DNA from: Cephalopachus bancanus
Taxonomy: Eukaryota > Chordata > Mammalia > Primates > Tarsiidae
Reading direction: 5' to 3'
Assembly (NCBI GenBank): GCA_027257055.1
Contig: JAPVLO010000138.1
Coordinates: 248,001-312,000 of the forward strand
DNA: 64,000 nucleotides
Shown here: positions 51,701 to 63,355 of the stretch, one piece after another
Layout: the number at the start of each line of letters is the position of its first letter
Numbering within the stretch: the first letter of the stretch is position 1
Position numbers and translations under genes: made by a program
The notes under the pieces: model-generated
Database searches by the model: none
The model's input: the letters and a program-made list of their open reading frames with translations, nothing else
Told to the model about the DNA's origin: nothing

Positions 51701-53520
51701 TCGTCTGGTATTTAAATTATGTCTTCACTTCATAACCTCTGAATGTTCCAGGCAACCCATTGGGTGACCAAAAGCAATCTCCTTGTATTGTAGATGAAGC
51801 AGCTGAGGGCAGAGGGAGGCAAGGTGTGGACCCAAATACTTTATACAAATATATTATTTTAAGAAGTAGTGTGCGTGGATGCAGTGAGGACAGTTTTCAA
51901 AATCACAGGCATTCTGAATGACTACTAATAACACAGGACAACAACCTAGCAACCCTGACTGGCTACCCAAATAATCTAGCATCTCTTGCCTCTTAGCTGG
52001 AACTTACAGGAAAGATGCTTTTAACTCTGAAAGCCATGATTGACTTAAATATCATGAAGATGACCGGGCCAAGTTTTATTTTATATAAAACTTGAAGACT
52101 TATTCCAACAGCAGTGGGCAACAGAACACTGAATGCATAGAAGGTATTATAGTAATGGGTTTTGAATTACTGGTAAAGAGAGTAATATCAGGATCCCAGT
52201 ATGGCCCTACATTCCAGATGCAAACAATGCATGTATTGACATCAAGTAGAAACATTGATTCCTAATCAGACAGCTTTTTTCTGGTTGGTGGAGGGGGGTG
52301 GAAATGTTGTGATATTTTATTTATTTAGTAAAATGCAATGGATTGAGAAACTCAGCCACTAGTGAATGCAATGCTCTAGAAAATAGACTCAGAAAATGCA
52401 CTGACCTTGTCATAACCTAAAATGTTCACTTCAAACTATTCAATTCAAAACAGAACTGCACTTGCTATGTCACAGTACTACCAATAGTAATTTTAGGTAA
52501 CTGTCACTTTAAAAGTAGCCATCAACTCTACCTAAATATACATTATTTTTTATATAAAAACCCGGTATCTTCTTTCAACATGTATTTCAAAGAAAGCTAA
52601 TACAGTGCATAAGCCTTAAAAGCAACTACCTTTCCCTGTTATGCTACTGTGAAAGAAAATTGTAGTCATTAGTCAAAAAAGTGAATAAAATTGGTTATAT
52701 GCTACATAGTGACCTTGATATTGATTTTTAAAAAATATTCTTATAACCTGCGTGATACCAAAACAACTACTGTTTCACAACCTCACCTCTCCAAAGAAAC
52801 TATTTTCCATTTGAAAAAACATTATTCACTTGACAGTTAAAGAAAGAGCATAATGGCCAAGAACATTTTAGTAGCTGGGATTATAATGGAGGGAAAGACA
52901 TGATATTATGGTAATACAACTACATACAATTTGCGGCGCATGAATTCTTTTGAATTTATCTTAAGCTTCATGGAGTTTTGAATGAATAAGTATGCATATG
53001 AAATCATATTACCAGCTTGAAATATTAGCAGTTATAACGGAGACAGATCAAATGAAAATTATCTTATGTTTATTTGTTTAATTAGTCACAAATTTTGATT
53101 AATAGGTTTTTAATATATGATTTTGTTTTCTATACCTGTGAAATATACAATACATTCACCTAGGCATCCCCCCCAAAATACTAATTTTTGTTGTTGTTGT
53201 TGTTTGTTTGTTAAGATATTACTTATGAACCTTAGGAAATCTCTCTGTCTGTTTCAGTTCCTGGGACTTCAACTGGGAAAATGCCAATTAGTTCTAATTT
53301 TGAGGATGATATTCATGATGTGGTTGCTAATGTAGCATAACTTTGGGGGAAAATTTGGTGACATGTTTCTTCAGGGTATAGACGAAGACCAGTATACTCA
53401 GCATTCTGTACTAAGGTCTACATGTGACATAGTCTGTCCTTGCCAACAGATTCAAATAGAAAGTGGAAAACTAACTCTGTTATATTTGTCTCTGTTATGT
53501 AAAACATATAGGTCAGATTA
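48721..53520. other. AT-rich intergenic desert
   Basis: Nearly 5 kb without a gene. A short MIR-like piece may exist at about 51790-51835 ('gtagatgaagcagctgaggg'). A (TTG)n patch at 53188-53212 follows sequence resembling an L1M 3' end. The rest is unrecognised. Confidence 0.4.
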
Positions 53521-55207
53521 TTCCTTTTTTTTTTAGATTAGAAAATATAGTTTATTTAGAAAGTATATTGGAGAGAGATTGAGACAGAGAGAGAGAGAAT
53601 TCACCGCCCTAAGAGAGAGAAGGAGAGGTCAGATTCTTAAAAGCATCTTGGTATCTGACTAGTTGAACATTTGTAGTGTTTGTGACTTGGCGACAATTGG
53701 TTTTATTGACCATACTAAGGAAATGAATAGCCATTTATTTTAAATCTCCTCAGGTCAAATCATGTCTGCCCTACTGTGTTCAGTAATTGAACCTATATTT
53801 TGAGAGAGCTGTTGTGACACACCCATAGGACAATGGCCAGAATGGTGAGAGAACTTAAATAAAACCTTGGGAAGAATGCTTGGGGTTGCCAGGGAGTTCA
53901 AATTTAAGAAGAGATTGGTTGACGAAGAAAAACATGGTTGTTTAAAGATATTGAACACATTGTCTTGTGGCTAATACTCTAAACTGAGTCTATAAGGCAC
54001 AAGAAATAACTAAAATCAATGGAAAAATTCCTCAAAAATCAAGAGAGAGAGAATTCTGTGAAAATTATAGCTATATGAAATTAGAATGCTTTGTCATTGT
54101 TAGATTTCTTAGAGTGGATAGATCAACCTGCCTGGAAGATTCTATGAAAATTCATGTCTGGAAGTAAAAAAGTTGGATGGGTAAGCCTCTATGGACTCAT
54201 GTCATTTTGATGTTCTGTGAATTTAAGAACTGAAATATTTTCTTGTGAAATATTTTCCAAATGTTTAAGTGTTCCAGTGTTTGAGACAGGAATTTATTGA
54301 GTTGAACGGTATTAAATTGCCAGTTTTGCAGGTCCAAGGTGGTTGAATCACAGCAATTTCAAATGGTTATCTATGTCGATGGCTCTCTAAGACTGCTCTC
54401 AAAAGCAAGGTGGAGTATGGAGGGGGAAAATGCTTCTAGTATTCTCCATCTCCTTAGCATTTGTTCTGCCAGTACAGTTAAAACCAAATTGAGGATATTT
54501 TAGGTGGTTCATTATTAGTTGAGTTGGCCACAAAAGTGTAAAAATAGATTTAAAAAATTGCCAACATTTTAAACCACCTGCACCAAATTTAACTTTTTGT
54601 ACTACGTTGATCTAATAGAGCAGCAAACAACAACCAAAGCAAACAAACAAAAGATCAAAAACAAACAAAAAAATCATATGCGCTAATACTCTGAACATTG
54701 GAAAGTCCTATGATAGATATGCTGTATCTTTAGGACTGCTAGATTTTATCACTGAATGAGGGGCATGGCAAATGAATTCATAAGGGTATTGTTACATAAA
54801 TAATTATGTATAAGGAACAGTAAATCGAAATAAAAAGAGAAATGGCAGAAAAAAGATAAAGGCAAGTGGTGATGGCAGAAGTAGGTTTGTCTGCACTTAC
54901 TTCCAATTGTGACTAACTCTTTATGTGACCTTGAGCAAGCCATGAAATCTCTCATGGCCTGAATTTGTTCATCTGTAACATGAGTGGATTGCGCCAATTG
55001 AGTTTTAGATACCTTTTCAATTCTATTACTGATTGAAAATGCAAAGGAAGCAAAAGATAGCATTCTAGTAAAAGCAGTCTAAGAAGAAGACAATATAAGG
55101 GAAATTGATATTTTTTCATGACTAAGCTATGAAAAAAATATTTAGAGGCCACAATTATAATTGAAAGATTTTGTTCAGGAGGGAACAATGTATATACATC
55201 ATACTGG

Positions 55208-55208
<1 letters not shown>
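53521..55208. other. Intergenic, nothing recognised
   Basis: No gene. A GA-rich patch at 53570-53630 and CAA-rich runs at 54625-54670. MIR-like wording at about 54900-54975 ('gaccttgagcaagccatgaa', 'gttcatctgtaacatgag'). Confidence 0.4.

Positions 55209-55263
<55 letters not shown>
55209..55263. repeat. (TG)n microsatellite
   Basis: About 26 uninterrupted TG steps. The overlapping frames rich in CV or HT are artefacts. Confidence 0.97.
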
Positions 55264-55266
<3 letters not shown>

Positions 55267-55379
55267 TGGAAATGTGTGCATGCATATGTGCTTTGGGTAA
55301 ATGCATTGCACAGTCTTGGTTCAAAGGCTGGTTTGATCACTTGTTGGTTCATTACCACAGCAACATAAGAGTACTCCCG

Positions 55380-55800
55380 TCACACCTGTGACTACAGGAA
55401 CTACCTGACTTGTGGTTCTAGCTGGTATCCTTTGCAAATCCATCACTGTGGTTAGTGTACAGGTCTCATTTCCCCCGGGCTGCTCCCGACCAATGACTGA
55501 ACATAGTGGACATAGTAAGGCAGGTCCATTGCTGGAAGATACATGACTCTTCTGACAGTGATCCTGGTAAGCATACCAGATGGCCTTGCCAAAGTCTTCC
55601 TGGAACTGCACCTGGAGATGCTTCTACTAAACTTTTCTTCCTTTCCTCTTTCCCTTTGTTCAAGGTCAGTCTCACCTCACAACTGACCATTTCCCTCTTC
55701 TAGCTGCTACTTCTTTAATTGTCACATGTATTTCCCCAAATCAATCTCTGACATGTGTAACCCTATCTTCTGCTTCTTGGAGGACCTGAAACAATAGAAC
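55380..55800 (+). mobile_element. L1M-like LINE remnant (tentative)
   Basis: The closing phrase 'atcttctgcttcttggagga' followed by 'cctgaaacaatag' resembles the end of old L1ME 3' regions. Upstream is moderately GC-rich. Frames of 65-96 residues on both strands have no domains. Confidence 0.4.
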
Positions 55801-56285
55801 ACTTAAATTCTTCACATTTTATTCAGCTTACACCTCTGTAATAATACCTAACGTATTGGGTAATTGTGAGCTTGAATGATGACATCAATGAACATTTAAC
55901 ACATTGCTTCTATCATGCTTGTGTTTACTGTTAAGCTTTAGCCAAACTGGACAACTCTTATTACAGGGATTCTGTAATAAGATTCTTGTTCAAATTATGC
56001 CCTTAACCTAAACTGCCCTCTCCCTCTCTACATACGTATTTCCTGCATTTCATATTAGAATTATCAATAAAACACTCTCTTTCATAGATACAGTTTTTCC
56101 CTCTTCAGGACTATAATTGTACTTAAAATATTTTCTCTTGAATGGTCATGATTCACCATTCTGGATAGTACATGTTATGGGACCAGTGTCTCTGTCTGAC
56201 ACATGTTTATGTTTCTGGGAATTTGGCACTCAAGGCGCTCAATAAGCATCAGTTAACTGAAAAAATTAAAATGTAAAAATTAAAG
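55801..56285. other. AT-rich intergenic
   Basis: No gene or named repeat. Confidence 0.4.
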
Positions 56286-56354
56286 GCAACCCCTTCGGGT
56301 TCCCTCCCACTCTGGGAGCTTTTCTATCCTCTCAATAAATCCTGTTTTCTCACC

Positions 56355-56382
<28 letters not shown>
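56286..56382 (+). mobile_element. Retroposed LTR-derived transcript end
   Basis: About 68 bases of retrovirus-LTR-like sequence ('ccccttcgggttccctccc', 'ctgggagct') contain an aataaa signal at 56335-56340. They are followed after about 14 bases by a 29-base A-run (56354-56382). In an LTR the polyadenylation site is at the R/U5 border, so an A-tail there implies a reverse-transcribed polyadenylated RNA and not a proviral LTR. The TSD is weak (aaaaatt). No coding sequence. Confidence 0.65.
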
Positions 56383-56386
<4 letters not shown>

Positions 56387-56690
56387 GTAGCCAGATAGCA
56401 AATGAAGTAGAAATTAGGCATGGGGGAAAAAGTTTGCCTTTTTAAAATCAAGTGCAGTGAGACTCTCCTTATGAGTTCAAAGGAGGGTTTGACAGAACAG
56501 GATATATGTCTTATATTTATTGAAATGAGTGCTCTGTGGAGAAAATATTGAGGCTGACATTTAAGGCCTATTGTAAAATGGAGTGTTTTATTTGTTATAC
56601 CAAAGATTTACAGTTATTCTATACCCATTTCCACTGCAACTTACTAATCATGCAGCCTATCTTCCTAGAAGCAGTCCCTTTATTATTTTC
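56383..56690. other. Intergenic, nothing recognised
   Basis: No gene or named repeat. Confidence 0.4.
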
Positions 56691-56710
56691 TAGTATTCAT
56701 AACTAATCTG

Positions 56711-57232
56711 TGTCAACCTCAATAGCAAACAGAGAGAGGCTCTCTAAACAAAAAAAGAGATTTATTCAGGAGTAGGACATTGCAATGGGAGTACGTGTTT
56801 GTGCCCTAGTAAATTATATGTGTATTCAAAGAGGTAAAGGAAGACAAAGGTTTTCAAAGGAAAAATCAAGAGGATTCCATAATTGCTTTGAGATAATTAT
56901 CCTGGGTTGCAAAGTTGAATGGCAAGGGTGATGCCAGTCTGTGGTTAGATAGGCAGTTACTGGGCAGATGTCCTTGTATGAGTATTTTTTGTGTGTGGTT
57001 GTGATGGCATTTGCACAAGGTAGTATTTTTGGCAGACTGTGGTGTTAGTTTTGTTAGCAGGCATACAAGTGTGAGAGCTCTTCTCTTCATAGCCTTTCCT
57101 AGCTCTGTTTGTCAGGGTTTTTTTGTTGTTGTTATTTAACATTAGTGATTCCATTTTGATTCTGACAACTTTTACATCTGTGAGATAACCTGCATGATTA
57201 AACTGATAGCAAAGGCACTTGGGTCTCAAGAT
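56711..57232 (-). mobile_element. ERV-type LTR, antisense (tentative)
   Basis: On the minus strand the segment opens TGAGACCC, passes through a U3-like body, has an aataaa signal (complement at about 56759-56764) and closes GGTTGACA, giving TG...CA ends. No TSD was found and the family is not named. Frames of 74-90 residues on the minus strand have no viral protein domain. Confidence 0.5.
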
Positions 57233-58026
57233 ATAATGACCTTTCCTGCACTTAACAAAGATCAGTAATTCTAGTGCTGGGAAATCAACTGACAGGCACT
57301 AGCAGAGATTAAGCAATGGACATCCAGTGGGGCGATATTCCCCTCCCCGGACCCTGACATGCCCTGATAAATGGCAGATTTAACAAACATACAGGATTGA
57401 TTCTCAGCAAGGAGTGCGTTATGGAGAATCTTAGGCACAGGCATACAGTGGTAGGCTTCAGAGCTTTGGGCATTTGTTTTAAATGCTGTAACTTTATTAT
57501 TTGGATGGATGTGGATTGCTACACTACTCAGCACGAAGGAATGAGAATACAAAACACCTTCCATCGCTAAGCCTAAGTGACTCTGTCTCCGATTATCTGT
57601 GGTTCTTATCCTCTCCATTAGTGCAAGTAATCGAGTATTTGAATTTGAAAGGACAAGCTGGTCTCATTGTTCCATTATAGGTAATAAAAGTGACCTTTTG
57701 TGAGGATATTAGATTAGTGATTTTACTTAGTATTCACCTTATGCTTAGAAGGTGTGAAATTGTTAACTCGTTCAAATTAAGTCATTATCCAGTTATGTAA
57801 CAAATAGGCTTGTGCTTAGAAAGCTTAACTAAGCAGGTGCAGAGAAAGAAGCAACTCTGTCAACTCCTTCAGGAGACCCTTTCTATGGCTGTTCTTTATT
57901 TTTACGTCTCATTAGCAGCAGTATTAACGATCACATCCTGCTTGTATAGGAGAAATTGGGAGAAATTCAGTGTTCAGCATCATCCTTTTAAAATTTTCTA
58001 AGTGCATCAAGAGTTAGGGTTTTTGT
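57233..58026. other. Unassigned block with 115-residue antisense frame
   Basis: The segment 57271-57618 is less AT-rich than its neighbours and stays open on the minus strand for 115 residues. No domain, signal peptide or splice context identifies it. A conserved non-coding element or unknown repeat is as likely as a gene fragment. Confidence 0.3.
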
Positions 58027-58062
58027 TTGTCTACTTGTTTGTTTGTTTGTTTGTTTGTTTTG
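58027..58062. repeat. (TTTG)n at Alu tail
   Basis: Seven or so GTTT steps are the expanded tail of the antisense Alu that follows. Confidence 0.9.
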
Positions 58063-58335
58063 AGTTGGAGTCTCAATCTTGCCCAGGCTGGAGTGCAGTG
58101 GCACATTCATGGCCACCACAGCCTCGACCTGCTGGGCTCAGGCGATCCTTCCACCTCAGACTTCCAAGTTGCTGGAACTACAAGCCCAGCTCCGTTTTTT
58201 TGGTTTTTTGGTTTTTTTGATTTATTGTGGAGACAAGATCTCATCAAGTTGCCCAGGCTGGTTTCTAACCCCTGGGCTCATGCAATCCTCTCGCCTCGAC
58301 CTTCCAAAGACCGGGGTTTCCAGACGTGAGTGTCC
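58063..58335 (-). mobile_element. Alu, intermediate form, antisense
   Basis: 'gagttggagtctcaatcttg' through 'gccaccacagcctcgacctg' to 'cgtgagtgtccc'. It shares 'gagttggagtc' with the GC-rich subfamily but lacks its right-arm hairpin, and it has a short central deletion around 58180. Confidence 0.88.
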
Positions 58336-58436
58336 CCTTGTTTTTTAATGGACAATGGCCCAATAGCTGGATGTCTTTTTGAACCTTCCTATCACTGACA
58401 GGTAGACACAGGAAGAAAGCTGGTGTGTCTGTTGGC

Positions 58437-58800
58437 CAGCTTACACCAACTGGATGTTCAGGCAACAGAAGTTTATTTTCTGACGGTTCTGGAGGCTAGA
58501 AGATCAAGGTGTTGGCAGGATCAGTTTTGTCTGGGACCTCTTCCCTTGCTCTGCAGATGACTGCCTTCTTCCTGTGTCTGTTCACAGCCACCTCTTGGCC
58601 TGCACGTTGTCTGTGCTAATCTCCTCTTCTGATCAAGACACCAGTCATATTGGATTAGAGCTCACCCATATCACCTTATTTTACCTTAGCCACCTCTTCA
58701 AAGGCTCTATATCCAAACATAGTCATATGCTGAGGTTCTCTGGGTTGGGACATCAACATATGAGTTTTGGAGAGACAGTTCAGCTCATTACAATTAGTAC
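58437..58800 (-). mobile_element. MLT1-type MaLR LTR, antisense
   Basis: 'caacagaagtttattttctg', 'ttctggaggctagaagatca', 'gacaccagtcatattggatt' and 'ggacatcaacatatgagttt' are the reverse complement of MLT1 LTRs in order. An old non-coding relic of an ERVL-related retroelement. The 81-residue frame is incidental. Confidence 0.88.
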
Positions 58801-59659
58801 ACTTTTTTCAACCCTATAATGTGTATTTTTCCTTTATTTGCAAAAGTCTCCCAAATTTGTATGTGGAGAAGACTCCATAGTGGAAGCAGCTGTGTCATTG
58901 CAACATTGCTTCTTTAAATGTTCCTAGCTGCTTGCTTTTCTAAACTTCAAAAAGCTCTGCAAAATATATTTAAACTTGGAGGCAGTCACATGAAACCAAG
59001 TAAGAAGAAAAGAAGAGGATGGATATAAGAGAGAGAGAAAGAAAAAAAAGGAAAGAAAACAAAGTTTTTCCGTGCCAGGACACATAAGATACCATTGTTA
59101 ATTTCTCTTCCTGGGACCCCTAAGGGCTTAGTGGTAGGATATTATTTTCAGGAGCTTTATTGATCATTTATCAAAAACAAAAACAAAACAAGTAAAGATG
59201 GGTAGCTTTTGTTACTCTTTTGAGCCCCAGTTTTTTGTTTTATGTTTTTTTTTAAAAAAAAGGGGGGAAAGAGTATCATTAAGTCTCTTTGTGAAGGAGA
59301 TGATACTTAAGGAATTTGGTCCCTAAAGTGGAGTGTATAAGCATATCAGTTACTCAGCTCTGCCCTCCAGGGTCCCTTTTTTATATTACGTTTATTTCAA
59401 GATTTTTACTTGTTTTGTTTTAATGATTGTGTTCAGTTTGAACACGGAATGCTCTGTTGTTGGTCAACGTACTGCAAAACCCCTCATAGATATTACCGAA
59501 CTAGTTTTAAAACTGCCAGGGCATTTCAGAGCTATTTCTAGGAAATAACAAAGCAGAGGTTTGTGTGGAAGACTGTGTACACAGACAACACCTTTATAAA
59601 GTTTCTTCTGAGTTCATATGTGCTTCCAATCTTCAGAATGGATGTCAGAGCTTTTATAT
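58801..59659. other. AT-rich intergenic
   Basis: No gene. A purine-rich patch lies at 59020-59062. Confidence 0.4.
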
Positions 59660-59689
59660 AATCCTTTATCATTTTTTACTTAAAAAAGA

Positions 59690-60013
59690 CATACCATGGA
59701 ATCTCAGAAAATATTTGCAAAATATGTGTCTGACAATGGGCTTGTGTCCAAAATATCAAAGGAACACTTAAAATTGAGCAGAAAGAAAACAAACAACCCA
59801 ATTAAAAAATGAACAGAAGGTCTGACTAGCCACCTCACCAGAGAAAACATATCAATGGCAAGTAAGCATATAAAAAAATACCCCACACTATATGTCATCA
59901 GGATACCGCAAATTAAAACAACGAGACACAATTGCACACTTCGAAGAATGACTGAAATCTGACACCAGATGCTGACCCTGATGTGGTGTCATAGAAACTC
60001 ATCCATTCCTGTT
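59690..60013 (+). mobile_element. L1M LINE, 5' part of split copy
   Basis: ORF2 3' coding remnants: 'gaacagaaggtctgactagc', 'tcatcaggataccgcaaatt' and 'catagaaactcatccattcc'. It stops mid-phrase where a younger L1 was inserted and resumes at about 60261 ('gaaatgcaaaatggtgtagc'). Confidence 0.85.
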
Positions 60014-60173
60014 ATGAGAAAGGGGTTGACCGTAGTGGGAAACTGCCAGGGGAGGGGTTGGGATTGACAGTTGAAGGAAACTTCTAGGGGAGGGAGGGGC
60101 ACACCTCATCAACAAGGGTACCTGCATAATCAGCGTTTGTATACCTAACCTTAAATTGTACCCCACATCTTTA

Positions 60174-60176
<3 letters not shown>
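60014..60176 (+). mobile_element. Lineage-specific L1 3' end inserted in L1M
   Basis: The same 3' UTR as at 37457: 'gtagtgggaaactgccaggg', 'cctcatcaacaagggtacct', 'cccacatctttataat'. Only the last 160 bases or so are present. The usual A-tail is replaced by a (GA)n tract. Confidence 0.87.
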
Positions 60177-60258
<82 letters not shown>

Positions 60259-60260
60259 AA
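60177..60260. repeat. (GA)n microsatellite in L1 tail position
   Basis: About 75 bases of GA steps begin exactly where the L1 3' UTR's A-tail should start. The antisense serine/leucine frame is an artefact. Confidence 0.95.
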
Positions 60261-61030
60261 GAAATGCAAAATGGTGTAGCCACAGCCACAACATTGGACA
60301 ATATGGCCACGTCTTACAAAGCTAAATATAGATTCACTTTAAAATCCGGTGATCACACTCATAAGTATTTTACTTAAATGAATGGAAAATGTAGGCCCAC
60401 ACAAACACCTGCACACTAATATGTATGGTAGCTTTTCATAATTGCTAAAACTTAGGAAGAAATAAAGACATCCTTTAACAATTGAATGTATAACCAAAGT
60501 ATGATCATTCATAAAATGGAATATTATTCCATAATAGGAGGAAATGAGCCATCAGGGAACATAAAGACATGGAAAAACCTTAAATGCTTAGAAGTAAATG
60601 AAGAAGCCCGTTTAAGGAGGTACCTGCCTATGTGATTCAACTATTAATATATGGCATCTTGGAAAAGGCAAACTACAGAAACAGTAAAGATTGGTAGTTG
60701 GCAGAGGTTCAGGGGGAAGAAAGGAGGGATGGCTAGGTGAGATGCAAGATGTTTATAGGTCAGTGAAACTGTCCTCTAGGACACCATAATGGTGGGGACA
60801 TTGTCAAAGCCCATCTGCGCTTACAATACAGAATCGCCGCTGATGTAAACTATGGAGCATAAAGGCAACATTGTGTCAGTATTGGTTTATCCATTGTAAC
60901 CAATGGGTCACACTCATGCAAGGTGCTAATGATAGGGGAAACTGTGTGAGGAGAGACAGGTTATATGTCGCTGTACCTTCTGCCGACATTTTTAGTAAAC
61001 TTAAAACTATTCTAAAAAAAGAAGAAATAT
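60261..61030 (+). mobile_element. L1M LINE, 3' part of split copy
   Basis: It resumes ORF2 and continues into the 3' UTR: 'aaaatggaatattattccat', 'tggtagttggcagaggttca', 'aggtgctaatgataggggaa' and 'aacttaaaactattctaaaa'. Degenerate. Confidence 0.85.
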
Positions 61031-61455
61031 TTTAAAGCATTAAAGAAAAATACAGTTTGATATAGTTGTGTTTTTATACCCAATGATGAAATTTTCTCAT
61101 TGCTTTATACATATTAGACATTGTAGGTGAGATGTGCTTAATTTTGTTGAAATTGATAAGCAGCTGGAATTTCTTTTCTTTATTTTTCTTTTATTTATAA
61201 TGACTTCAATCCTCAGTGGGTTAGGAAGATTCTTTCTGAAAACTGTTACAGACTGTATGCTAATCCTGGCTTGTTTTACAAAATATATTATTATTGATCA
61301 AATTAGGGAGCACTAATAGATTATTAATAATTGATCATCTAGATTAAAAAATAGTTCAAAGTATTGATACACAAGTAAAAATCTTTATCCTTAAAAACAC
61401 ATATCCAATTATACTAATATTGTAAGAATTATTTCCACTCTCACAAAGCCAACAT
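61031..61455. other. AT-rich intergenic
   Basis: No gene or named repeat. Confidence 0.4.
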
Positions 61456-61457
61456 AC

Positions 61458-61745
61458 AATTAATGATAACTGGCATTTAAGTACATATTTTATGCCAGCT
61501 ACAGTTCTGAAGTTCTGCATGGATTATGTCAGTTAATCTTCAGAATTTACCACTTTTTAGACACTGTTATTTTTCCTATTTTATAAATAAGATACCCGGA
61601 TTATACAGATATTAGTAAATTTCATAAGGCTCCACAGATGTTAAGCTGTGGCAGAGGACTTAAACTTTGATTAAAGATTCCCTATACTTAAAATAGATTA
61701 TAGATTCCCTATGCTTAAAGTTTAACCACAACATTATGCTACCAC
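61458..61745 (+). mobile_element. MIR SINE
   Basis: 'taactggcatttaagtacat', 'tatgccagctacagttctg', 'cagttaatcttcagaattta' and 'cctattttataaataagata' follow the MIR order. A local duplication of 'agattccctat(a/g)cttaaa' appears at 61674 and 61703. Confidence 0.72.
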
Positions 61746-62186
61746 CCACTATCTACCATTTCAACTTCTCTTCATCTTCAACTGAAGCACATATATTTAC
61801 AGTTTTGAGATAAGATATGTAAACGTGGAAATATTTAAAAAGCAGCATGATATATAGTAAAGAGTTGATAAAAATTGAAGTTAGAATCTAGATTTGAATC
61901 TCCATTTATGCCACATACTAGATGCATTTAAACAAACCTCCTAATCTCTCTAACCTCAATTTCCTCAGCTTTTAAAAGGGAATAATATTATTCCCATTTC
62001 GCTAATAGCTTCAGAGAATTAAGTGAAATAACACATAGGTTGAACATCTGTAAACTGTGAAACTGTAAAATATAAATTGGTCACTTTTGTGTGTGTATAA
62101 ATATGTATATTTGTCTGTGTTAAGGTCTTGAGAATTGCAAACTGCTCTATATCATGAACAGAAGCTTCTCCATTTGTTCTAAATAT
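61746..62186. other. Intergenic; possible MIR-like sequence
   Basis: 'ctctctaacctcaatttcct' with 'cagcttttaaaagggaataa' (61946-61990) resembles an MIR or related core. No gene. Confidence 0.45.
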
Positions 62187-62418
62187 AGTAAGTCCTCTAC
62201 ATATGAACCTTCAAGTTGCAAACTCAAAAATTTGAACGTGCATTTTAAATGTATTATTTCTATCCACTAGGTGGCAGCATACCCTGTCAAATACATACAG
62301 TACTCTATAGCCAATTGTGTTAGTTGGGTACCTAGGCCAACTTTGTTGAAATTACGAACACGTTGAACTTAGGAATGCACTCTCGGAAAGGAATTTGTTC
62401 ATATGTAGGGGATTTAAT
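62187..62418. mobile_element. Tigger-family MITE
   Basis: The two ends are inverted repeats: 'agtaagtcctctacatatga' at the left and its near complement 'tcatatgtaggggattta' at the right. The interior contains 'gttgggtacctaggccaact' and 'gtagtactctatag'-like wording that I associate with small pogo/Tigger-derived elements. The exact subfamily is not certain. Confidence 0.7.
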
Positions 62419-62754
62419 ATATCCTAAAGTGCCAAGAAACAGTGGCCAACACTGGTGGTTCATATTAAATACACTTTCATGATATGATGTAGGAATTTTC
62501 TTGGGTTCGCCTAATTGCATAATTGCAAGCATGTTCACGAGAGAATAATAAGCCCTGTTTAACTCCATGAACGAGAGTGAAGTCTTCTGGCTAAGTAACT
62601 GTAGAAAACGTAACAGTCGAATAAAGTACAGTCACTGCAAAGCTAATCTGAACCAGCAGAGGTTCTTTTCTGTGTGTAAACACTGGGTGTGCTGAACACT
62701 GGCCGCTGTCATGCTGGCATTCTGCCTCTCAAAGCTCAGCTCTGTGGCTTTTAT

Positions 62755-63067
62755 TTATTTATTTTATTTTATTTTATTTTATTTATTTTTTTGAGTCAGA
62801 GTCTAACTCTGTCGCCCAGACTGGAGTGCAGTGGCCGCTCCCGGCCACCGCAGCCTTGGCCTGCTGGGCTCCGGCGATCCTTCCACCTCAGCCTTCCAAG
62901 TAGCCGGAATTGCAGGCATGCGCCACCACGCCCGGCTGATTTTTTGATTTATTGTAGAGATGAGGTCTCGCTGCCCAGGCGGGTCTCGAACCCGCGGGCT
63001 CAGGTAATCCACTCACCTCAGCCTCCCAAAGGCACAAGGGTTACTGTCTGAGCCACTGAGCCCGGCT
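62755..63067 (-). mobile_element. Young Alu, GC-rich subfamily, antisense
   Basis: Complete antisense dimer with a (TTTTA)n tail and a perfect 14-bp TSD, tctgtggcttttat, at 62741-62754 and 63068-63081. The B-box stem and right-arm hairpin are intact. The 120-residue sense frame is antisense Alu. Confidence 0.96.
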
Positions 63068-63093
63068 TCTGTGGCTTTTATAATTATTAGTGA

Positions 63094-63355
63094 CCTCTTT
63101 CTCTCCATCTCTCTCTCTCCCTTCCTCCTTCCATCTCCTTCTTTTCCTCTCTCTCTCCCTCTCTCTCTTCCCCTCTTCTTGTCTCCCTCTCTCCCTTACC
63201 CCTTCTTTCCCTCTCTCCCTCTCTCTTTTCCTCCCTCACTTTTTCTCTCCCTCTCTGCTCCACTCCTTCTCTTTTCTCCCTTCCTCCCTCTCTTCCTCTC
63301 CCCATCTTTTCTTCTCTCCCTCTCCCTCATCTTCTTCCTTTCTCTTTGCCATCTT
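63094..63355 (+). repeat. Polypyrimidine (CT-rich) tract
   Basis: About 260 bases almost without purines on the plus strand, made of CTCT, CCTT and CCCT mixtures. The frames rich in S/L/F/P and their R/E antisense partners are artefacts. Confidence 0.95.

Noticed and set aside
55155..55391. Frames rich in CV or HT repeats
   Set aside because: They are translations of a (TG)n microsatellite. The same applies to RE/SL frames over (GA)n at 28254, 59999 and 63087.
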